Assembly: GCA_026392815.1 (NCBI GenBank)
Contig: JAPLBI010000141.1
Coordinates: 1-6,266, forward strand
DNA: 6,266 bases
Reading direction: 5' to 3'
Source: Actinomycetota bacterium
GTDB taxonomy: Bacteria > Actinomycetota > Actinomycetes > Nanopelagicales > Nanopelagicaceae
Each line of letters opens with the position of its first letter. Position 1 is the first letter of the stretch. Position numbers and translations under genes: made by a program. This document shows positions 1-4,301 of the stretch, piece after piece. The notes below the pieces were generated by a model, which was not told the origin of the DNA, did no database searches, and worked only from the letters and a program-made list of their open reading frames with translations.

Positions 1-174
1 AACAAGCTTGACCTTTGGGGCAAGCGCCGTATGTCTTTTGAAATTCTGAAAAAAGGCGAAGGTATCTACGCAGTCATCGATATGAATTGCGAACCAGCAG
101 CAATCAAAGAGTTGGATCGCCAACTTAATTTGAATGAATCTGTACTCCGTACAAAGGTTATGCGTCCCGAGTAA
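1..174 (+). CDS. rpsF: 30S ribosomal protein S6, C-terminal part (5' end outside window)
   Basis: S6 is a small-subunit protein that binds the central domain of 16S rRNA as a pair with S18, whose gene lies two genes downstream. Only the last 57 codons are present, in frame from base 1 to a TAA stop at 172-174. The visible part has the S6 pattern KLDLWGKRR near its beginning, an aromatic beta strand (GIYAVIDMN), then [12 protein letters not shown] and the closing [14 protein letters not shown], typical of actinobacterial S6. The start codon and any S6:S18 leader regulation lie outside the window. ssb follows after 107 bp. A stable hairpin begins 3 bp after the stop codon. Identification rests on recognised sequence plus gene order and is secure. 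Confidence 0.95.
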   Translation, partial: NKLDLWGKRRMSFEILKKGEGIYAVIDMNCEPAAIKELDRQLNLNESVLRTKVMRPE

Positions 175-177
175 TCC

Positions 178-206
178 ACAGTTAGGGAGCGTCGCTCCTT
201 AATTGT
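178..206 (+). other. 13-bp hairpin between rpsF and ssb
   Basis: Bases 178-190 pair with 194-206 around a 3-nt loop (GTC). The core GGAGC/GCTCC is perfect and the outer part pairs with two G-U wobbles. No T-run follows (next bases CACTCG), so it is not a standard intrinsic terminator on this strand. Its position 3 bp after the rpsF stop suggests a leaky attenuator, an RNase processing site or a 3'-end stabiliser that sets different levels of rpsF and downstream mRNA. The pairing is seen; the role is inferred. Confidence 0.5.
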
Positions 207-252
207 CACTCGTTGACGATAATTTATAGCAAGGACTCCACCAGTAGATAAG

Positions 253-268
253 TCTCAGTGAACTGAGA
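253..268 (+). other. Small hairpin directly before the ssb ribosome-binding site
   Basis: TCTCAG (253-258) and CTGAGA (263-268) form a perfect 6-bp stem with a TGAA loop. It ends 2 nt before the likely Shine-Dalgarno AGAGG (271-275), which sits 6 nt from the ssb ATG. It could position or protect the site, or could be chance. Only the inverted repeat is directly visible. Confidence 0.35.
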
Positions 269-281
269 GAAGAGGTAAAAA

Positions 282-791
282 ATGGCAGCAGGAGATACAA
301 CAATCACAATGATCGGCAACCTAGTTGACGATCCAGAGCTTCGTTTCACACCATCAGGTGCGGCCGTCGCAAAATTTCGCGTTGCCTCAACACCTCGTTA
401 TCTAGATAAGACAACTAACGAATGGAAAGATGGCGAGAGCCTCTTCCTTCAATGTCAGATCTGGCGTCAAGCTGCGGAGAACGTTGCAGAGTCGCTAACC
501 AAGGGAATGCGCGTCATTCTCTCTGGTCGACTAAAGCAGCGTTCATATGAAACTAAAGAAGGTGAAAAGCGCACTGTTTTTGAGGTAGAAGTTGATGAAG
601 TTGGTCCATCACTACGTAACGCAACCGCGAAGGTGACTCGTGCACAACGCGCAGGCGGAACAAGTGGCGGATTCTCTGCACCAGCTGCAACCGGCGGAGA
701 GTCATTTAATGACGATCCATGGGCTGCTGCTTCAACAAGCAACGCAGGCGGAGGATGGGCAACCACAACCTCTGAAGAACCACCTTTTTAA
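282..791 (+). CDS. ssb: Single-stranded DNA-binding protein SSB
   Basis: SSB coats single-stranded DNA at forks and repair sites, normally as a tetramer, and recruits partners through its C-terminal tip. The 169-aa product has an OB-fold at about residues 6-110, with [15 protein letters not shown] (12-26), [18 protein letters not shown] (55-72) and [11 protein letters not shown] (81-91); these closely follow mycobacterial SSB. Residues 119-160 are a Gly/Ala/Ser/Thr-rich flexible linker. The protein ends EEPPF, the acidic partner-binding tip. The ATG at 282 is chosen because AGAGG lies 6 nt upstream and the protein begins at the usual family position. The neighbours rpsF, rpsR and rplI are the standard bacterial arrangement, so ssb is probably co-transcribed with ribosomal protein genes, though the 107-bp upstream gap leaves room for its own signals. 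Length is normal. No defect seen. Confidence 0.97.
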   Translation: MAAGDTTITMIGNLVDDPELRFTPSGAAVAKFRVASTPRYLDKTTNEWKDGESLFLQCQIWRQAAENVAESLTKGMRVILSGRLKQRSYETKEGEKRTVFEVEVDEVGPSLRNATAKVTRAQRAGGTSGGFSAPAATGGESFNDDPWAAASTSNAGGGWATTTSEEPPF

Positions 792-814
792 GCCTTATAA
801 ACCTAACCATCCAT

Positions 815-833
815 TCCTAGTTAATCACTAGGG
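815..833 (+). other. Hairpin between ssb and rpsR
   Basis: CCTAGT (816-821) and ACTAGG (827-832) are perfect inverted arms around a 5-nt loop, extended by a T-G pair at 815/833. The repeat lies in the 64-bp ssb-rpsR gap, 11 nt before the rpsR Shine-Dalgarno AGGAG (844-848). No T-run follows, so it is not a standard terminator. It may be an mRNA processing or spacing element; function is unknown. Confidence 0.3.
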
Positions 834-855
834 CCCACTTAAAAGGAGCACCACA

Positions 856-1143
856 ATGGGAGCAAGAAATAACCGGAACCTCAAGGAACCGAAAAATAAG
901 GGCGCAAAAGCTGCAGCCCTAAATAAGAAGTTCAAGAAGAAGCCTTGCAGCTTCTGCCGCGACAAGGTGACATATATCGATTACAAAGATATCGCCACAC
1001 TTCGCAAGTACATTTCCGATCGCGGCAAGATCCGCGCTCGTCGCGTCACTGGCGCATGCACACAACACCAACGCTCGGTCGCAACAGCTGTCAAAAACAG
1101 CCGTGAAGTAGCGCTCTTGCCTTACACATCGACAGCTCGCTAA
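856..1143 (+). CDS. rpsR: 30S ribosomal protein S18, zinc-binding (C+) form
   Basis: S18 binds 16S rRNA next to S6 in the small-subunit platform. The 95-aa product has a basic N-terminal tail (1-29), then CSFC (31-34), the core [22 protein letters not shown] (about 38-59, one of the most conserved S18 stretches), [14 protein letters not shown] (60-73) and the ending REVALLPY (83-90). Cys31, Cys34, Cys68 and His71 form a full CxxC...CxxH set, marking this as the zinc-dependent C+ type. Actinobacteria often also encode a cysteine-free S18 elsewhere under zinc control; that cannot be seen here. The ATG has AGGAG 7 nt upstream. rplI follows after 14 bp, so the two genes are almost certainly co-transcribed. 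Confidence 0.97.
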   Translation: MGARNNRNLKEPKNKGAKAAALNKKFKKKPCSFCRDKVTYIDYKDIATLRKYISDRGKIRARRVTGACTQHQRSVATAVKNSREVALLPYTSTAR

Positions 1144-1157
1144 GGGGGAATGAGAAT

Positions 1158-1607
1158 ATGAAACTTATCCTTACTCGCGAAGTTACAAAGCTCGGTTCAG
1201 CCGGCGATGTAGTAACTGTTAAAGATGGCTACGCACGCAACTTCCTGTTGCCACGTGGCGTTGCAATCGCATGGTCACTTGGTGGCGAAAAGCAGATCGA
1301 AGGAATCCGTCGCGCTCGCGCTGCACGTGAAGTCCGCGATATCGATCACGCTAAAGAGATCAAGGCATCACTTGAAAAGGCAACAATCACTGTCTCAGTT
1401 AAAGCTGGAACAGCTGGTCGCCTATTCGGTTCTGTCACAGATAAAGACATCGCAGCAGCTATCAAGGCAGCAGCAGGAGTCGATATCGACCGTCACAGCA
1501 TCAAGACTGCTGGACATATCAAGAAGGCTGGCGAGCATACAGTTAAGGTCTCACTTGCACATTCAGTTGTTGCAACAGTGACCGTAAAGGTTGTCGCTGC
1601 TAAGTAA
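1158..1607 (+). CDS. rplI: 50S ribosomal protein L9
   Basis: L9 binds 23S rRNA through its N-terminal domain and reaches outward from the large subunit through a long helix, helping keep the reading frame. The 149-aa product is standard length. The N-domain spans about 1-40 with the hallmark VKDGYARNFLLPRG (21-34). A charged connecting helix spans about 41-74 (RRARAAREVRDIDHAKEIKA region). The C-domain spans 75-149 with AGRLFGSVTDKDIAAAI (86-102). The start ATG has GGGGG (1144-1148) 9 nt upstream, just after the rpsR stop, so translation may be coupled to rpsR. It is the last gene before the strong terminator at 1619-1658 and hence the likely end of the rpsF-ssb-rpsR-rplI transcript. Confidence 0.97.
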   Translation: MKLILTREVTKLGSAGDVVTVKDGYARNFLLPRGVAIAWSLGGEKQIEGIRRARAAREVRDIDHAKEIKASLEKATITVSVKAGTAGRLFGSVTDKDIAAAIKAAAGVDIDRHSIKTAGHIKKAGEHTVKVSLAHSVVATVTVKVVAAK

Positions 1608-1618
1608 TTTAGATAGAT

Positions 1619-1658
1619 AAAAACCCCGGCCGTTAATTCGGTCGGGGTTTTTTCTTTT
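1619..1658 (+). terminator. Intrinsic terminator after rplI
   Basis: CCCCGGCCG (1624-1632) pairs with CGGTCGGGG (1639-1647) around a TTAATT loop: nine pairs with one G-U wobble. The stem is flanked by AAAAA (1619-1623) and TTTTTTCTTTT (1648-1658), giving a long T-run on the plus strand and further A-T pairing at the stem base. It begins 11 bp after the rplI stop and separates the ribosomal/ssb operon from dnaB. The A-run on the left also makes it potentially active on the minus strand. Confidence 0.95.
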
Positions 1659-1699
1659 GCAAAGCTAAATCTCATCAGTTGAGAAGTGAGAATTTACTT

Positions 1700-1708
1700 T
1701 CATGCACA
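1700..1708 (+). promoter_or_regulatory. Isolated DnaA-box-like 9-mer
   Basis: TCATGCACA matches TTWTNCACA at 8 of 9 positions and has the same orientation as the cluster at 1774-1849, which lies 65 bp downstream. A single 8/9 match could be chance; it is listed because of its location in the same non-coding region. Confidence 0.25.
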
Positions 1709-1773
1709 GCCCCAAGTGAACGCTACCCCTATCTGACCTGCGCTTTCCTTTAAATTGCGCGAAAAGTAAATAG

Positions 1774-1849
1774 TTACTCACACCCTGCACACAGGGATTT
1801 ACACAGAAAAAGGCGCTTATCCACCCCTTTATACACAGCCTTATCCCCA
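1774..1849 (+). promoter_or_regulatory. Row of DnaA-box-like sites upstream of dnaB
   Basis: Within 76 bp, six 9-mers in one orientation resemble the DnaA box TTWTNCACA. They are TTACTCACA (1774, 8/9), CTGCACACA (1785, weak), ATTTACACA (1797, 8/9), TTATCCACC (1817, 8/9), TTATACACA (1829, 9/9) and TTATCCCCA (1841, 8/9). Their starts are 11, 12, 20, 12 and 12 bp apart, close to helical phasing. The row ends 42 bp before the dnaB start. DnaA is the initiator that also acts as a transcription factor at such sites, so DnaA control of dnaB, or initiator titration, is the simplest reading. The wider non-coding region 1608-1891 otherwise holds the rplI terminator, an A/T-rich stretch at about 1743-1776 and a leader hairpin; I find no convincing -35/-10 pair. 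Confidence 0.65.
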
Positions 1850-1853
1850 GGTG

Positions 1854-1880
1854 CCTTCGCTTTTGTCAGCGCAAGGTGGG
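1854..1880 (+). promoter_or_regulatory. dnaB: dnaB ribosome-binding site within a possible hairpin
   Basis: AAGGTGGG (1873-1880) is the purine-rich site for the GTG start at 1892, 11 nt away. CCTTCGC (1854-1860) can pair with GCG (1869-1871) and AAGG (1873-1876), leaving a single bulged C (1872) and an 8-nt loop, which would bury part of the ribosome-binding site. The pairing is visible; whether it forms or limits DnaB synthesis is inferred. Confidence 0.4.
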
Positions 1881-1891
1881 AAGTTACACCC

Positions 1892-3343
1892 GTGAGCATC
1901 GCCGAACTACCTAATAACTCTTCGCGAGCCAACTCATCGTATAACAATTCCCAAAACAACATTGGCGCCGAGTTCGAGCGTACACCGCCACAAGATTTAA
2001 TCGCAGAACAATCTGTTCTCGGCGGAATGCTCTTATCAAAAGATGCAATTGCAGATGTACTCGAAATTTTACGCGAACGCGATTTCTATCGCCCGGCGCA
2101 TGAGCTAATTTACGATGCAATTCTCGATCTCTATGGTCGCGGCGAACCAGCGGACGCGGTCACAGTTTCTGCAGAGCTCACTAAGCGCGGCGACATTGCA
2201 CGTGCAGGCGGCGCACCTTACCTACACACTTTAATTTCATCTGTTCCAACTGCAGCCAATGCAAGTTACTACGCAAAGATTGTTCGCGAACACGCGATCA
2301 TGCGTCGCCTTGTTGAAGCCGGCACCAAGATTGTGCAACTCGGTTACAACGTCGAAGGTGAAGTCGATGACGCTGTTGATCAAGCGCAAGCCGAAGTCTA
2401 TGCAGTCACCGAACGCCGCACCTCAGAAGATTATGTACAACTTGCAACGCTGCTACCTGAAGCCCTCGATGAGATCGAAGCGATTCAAAAAGGCACTGGC
2501 GTTGAAGGAGTTATGTCTGGTTTCCGCGATTTAGATCTCTTAACGCACGGCTTCCATCCCGGCAACATGATTATCTTGGCGGCGCGTCCTGCAGTTGGTA
2601 AATCAACTCTCGGCCTTGATATCGCACGACATGCATCAATTCACGATGGCAAAACTTCAGTTATCTTCTCGCTCGAAATGTCGCGCTCTGAAATCACAAT
2701 GCGTATGTTGTCTGCTGAAGCGCGCGTTGGTTTAAATAATATTCGCGCCGGTCAGTTAAGCGATGAAGAATGGTCGAAGCTCGCGCGCCGTATGGGAGAA
2801 ATCTCTGCCGCACCTTTATTTATCGATGACTCTCCAAACCTTTCAATGATGGAGATCCGCGCTAAAGCCCGCCGCTTAAAGCAGCGCCACGATCTCAAGT
2901 TAATTGTTATCGACTACTTGCAGTTGATGACCAGCGGCAAGCGCGTAGAAAACCGCCAACAGGAAGTATCTGAATTCTCTCGCCACCTTAAACTTATGGC
3001 GAAAGAGTTAAACGTTCCGGTAATTGCGATCTCACAGCTCAACCGTTCACCAGAACAACGCTCTGATAAGAAGCCGATGCTCTCTGACCTTCGCGAATCT
3101 GGTTCGATCGAACAAGATGCTGACGTAGTTATCTTGCTCCACCGCGATGATATGTATGACTCTCAAAACCGATCAGGTGAAGCAGATCTAATCGTTGCTA
3201 AGCACCGTAACGGTCAGACCAAGACGATCACAGTTGCTGCGCAACTTCACTTTGCGCGCTTTGCAGATATGGCGCCAAGTGCCGGTGCAGGTCGCGACTT
3301 TACTGCGCCGCAAGAACCACAAGATGGCGCTTGGAACGAATAA
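1892..3343 (+). CDS. dnaB: Replicative DNA helicase DnaB
   Basis: DnaB is the hexameric 5'-3' helicase that unwinds DNA at the replication fork using ATP and works with primase. The 483-aa product has an Asn/Ser-rich N-terminal tail (about 6-25), an N-terminal domain opening with RTPPQDLIAEQSVLGGMLLS (30-49), a linker, and a RecA-like domain from about residue 205. Walker A is ARPAVGKST (231-239), Walker B is LIVIDYLQLM (337-346), followed by ISQLNR (380-385) and the late motifs LRESGSIEQDADVVILLHRD (400-419) and VAKHRNGQT (435-443). All catalytic motifs are intact and there is no intein, although some actinobacterial dnaB genes carry one. The start is GTG (MSIAEL), matching the family N-terminus. 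The 3' end meets the opposing transporter gene with 2 bp between stops. Confidence 0.97.
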   Translation: MSIAELPNNSSRANSSYNNSQNNIGAEFERTPPQDLIAEQSVLGGMLLSKDAIADVLEILRERDFYRPAHELIYDAILDLYGRGEPADAVTVSAELTKRGDIARAGGAPYLHTLISSVPTAANASYYAKIVREHAIMRRLVEAGTKIVQLGYNVEGEVDDAVDQAQAEVYAVTERRTSEDYVQLATLLPEALDEIEAIQKGTGVEGVMSGFRDLDLLTHGFHPGNMIILAARPAVGKSTLGLDIARHASIHDGKTSVIFSLEMSRSEITMRMLSAEARVGLNNIRAGQLSDEEWSKLARRMGEISAAPLFIDDSPNLSMMEIRAKARRLKQRHDLKLIVIDYLQLMTSGKRVENRQQEVSEFSRHLKLMAKELNVPVIAISQLNRSPEQRSDKKPMLSDLRESGSIEQDADVVILLHRDDMYDSQNRSGEADLIVAKHRNGQTKTITVAAQLHFARFADMAPSAGAGRDFTAPQEPQDGAWNE

Positions 3344-3345
3344 AG

Positions 3346-4266
3346 TTATTTAGCGTTTGTCTTGGCGCGATCGGCGATGTAAACACCGATCAAAACAATC
3401 GATCCACCAAGTAACTGAATCGCGCTCCAAGATTGCGATAACCAGATCCAAGCAAATACTCCAGCGATAACCGGTTCAAGCATTCCGATAACGCTAGAAG
3501 TTGAAGCACTTAGCCTGCGAATACCGCCGACAACAAATAGATATGGAACCATCGTTCCGAATACAACTATGTAAGCGATTAACAACCAACCTGGTGCGCT
3601 GTATTCGCTAAAGCGCCCCTGCAAATTAATATCAGTTGTAAAGATCTCGGTTGGGAAATTCCAGATCGGCAGAACGATTGACCAGAAAAGACCCGATACG
3701 CCAAAGCCCCAAACGATCATCGCTTGTGCAGAACGTTTCGTTCCTTGAGATTGGCTCATCAAGAAATAAACCGCCAAAGCCAACGCTGCGCCAAGGGCGC
3801 CAAAAGATCCGATTAAGTCGAATGAGAAACCTTGCCAAACTTTTGCAACCAGAATTAACCCAAGTAGTGATAGTGCAATCGCCACCCACATATCTTTAGC
3901 AACGACTGATTTACGAACAAATTTGATCCAGAGAACGATCCAAATTGGTGCGGTAAATTCGATAATCAGCACCAAGCTAAGCGGAACACCGCGCGAGATG
4001 CCGATGAAGTAACCAAGCTGCACCATCGCGTAGCCAAAAACGCCATAGAAGAGCAAGGTTGGGATTTCGCGACGTTCGGCCTTTAGGGAATTTCGATCCT
4101 GAATAAAGGTAATAAGAAAGAGGAGGAAGAAGGTTCCAAGCGCGCGCACTTGGGCCAGGCGGAAGGTGGTCATATGGTCGAGGACCAAGGTGACGATTAC
4201 CCCGTTCATGGAGAAGAAGATCGCACCCATAACTAGGTAGAACTCGCCCCGATGCTTATTTAGCAT
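3346..4266 (-). CDS. EamA/DMT-superfamily membrane transporter, substrate unknown
   Basis: This 306-aa protein is very hydrophobic, with about ten membrane segments, roughly at 8-30, 36-56, 68-88, 95-116, 124-142, 150-170, 178-202, 226-248, 258-278 and 282-298. Two EamA repeats are visible: the first contains IEFTAPIWIVLW (102-113), the second MLEPVIAGVFAWIWL (262-276), at the matching position near the end of each half. EamA proteins are inner-membrane exporters or permeases of small metabolites such as amino acids; the closest style is RhtA-like, but the sequence does not reveal the substrate. The ATG at 4266 has no Shine-Dalgarno; a -10 element ends 6 nt upstream, suggesting a leaderless mRNA. 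It lies 35 bp after fadE in the same direction, so it may also receive read-through. Its 3' end is 2 bp from the dnaB stop. Confidence 0.9.
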   Translation of the reverse strand: MLNKHRGEFYLVMGAIFFSMNGVIVTLVLDHMTTFRLAQVRALGTFFLLFLITFIQDRNSLKAERREIPTLLFYGVFGYAMVQLGYFIGISRGVPLSLVLIIEFTAPIWIVLWIKFVRKSVVAKDMWVAIALSLLGLILVAKVWQGFSFDLIGSFGALGAALALAVYFLMSQSQGTKRSAQAMIVWGFGVSGLFWSIVLPIWNFPTEIFTTDINLQGRFSEYSAPGWLLIAYIVVFGTMVPYLFVVGGIRRLSASTSSVIGMLEPVIAGVFAWIWLSQSWSAIQLLGGSIVLIGVYIADRAKTNAK

Positions 4267-4272
4267 TGGGTG

Positions 4273-4278
4273 AGCCTA
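4273..4278 (-). promoter_or_regulatory. -10 element of the transporter gene (leaderless type)
   Basis: On the minus strand TAGGCT fits the actinobacterial -10 pattern TANNNT and ends 6 nt before the ATG, placing the expected transcript start at or next to the start codon. The surrounding AGATAGGCTCAC (4270-4281) is identical to the sequence before dcd at the same distance from its start. No Shine-Dalgarno is present, and no clear -35 is seen. The element sits in the 35-bp gap after fadE, so the transporter gene likely has its own promoter. Confidence 0.65.
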
Positions 4279-4281
4279 TCT

Positions 4282-4292
4282 CAACTTAGTTG
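4282..4292. promoter_or_regulatory. Perfect palindrome beside the transporter -10, possible operator
   Basis: CAACT-T-AGTTG is a perfect 5+1+5 inverted repeat lying 3 bp upstream of the TAGGCT -10, in the spacer where a repressor would block RNA polymerase. Its placement supports an operator reading. The regulator is unknown and no regulator gene is present in the window. Confidence 0.35.
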
Positions 4293-4301
4293 CACGCCGA
4301 A

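Noticed and set aside
203..230. Weak sigma70-like promoter TTGTCA-N16-TATAGC before ssb
   Set aside because: The -35 overlaps the 178-206 hairpin and the -10 matches at only four positions. Without a transcript start it is not strong enough to annotate.
467..766. 99-codon open frame on the minus strand inside ssb
   Set aside because: It lies wholly antisense to a well-supported SSB gene, shows no recognisable domain, and is proline/serine-rich as expected from a shadow of the Gly/Ala-rich linker.
1150..1161. Tiny frame ATG-AGA-ATA-TGA whose stop overlaps the rplI start (ATGA)
   Set aside because: The only Shine-Dalgarno (1144-1148) ends 1 nt before this ATG, too close for initiation, while it suits the rplI ATG at 1158. 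It is probably accidental.
1225..1581. 118-codon plus-strand frame overlapping rplI
   Set aside because: It is out of frame with a complete, full-length L9; its Ser/Gln/His-rich translation is a frame-shift shadow.
1774..1849. Calling the DnaA-box row the chromosomal origin
   Set aside because: Actinobacterial oriC normally lies beside dnaA/dnaN with more boxes. Here the neighbours are rplI and dnaB, and no full origin layout is evident, so only a regulatory or titration role is proposed.
2579..2618. Possible intein in the DnaB P-loop region
   Set aside because: The helicase reads through Walker A and the other motifs without interruption at normal length (483 aa), so no intein is present.
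3632..3899. Overlapping open frames on both strands inside the transporter gene
   Set aside because: The main frame encodes a complete ten-segment EamA protein; the others have no family features and no start signals.
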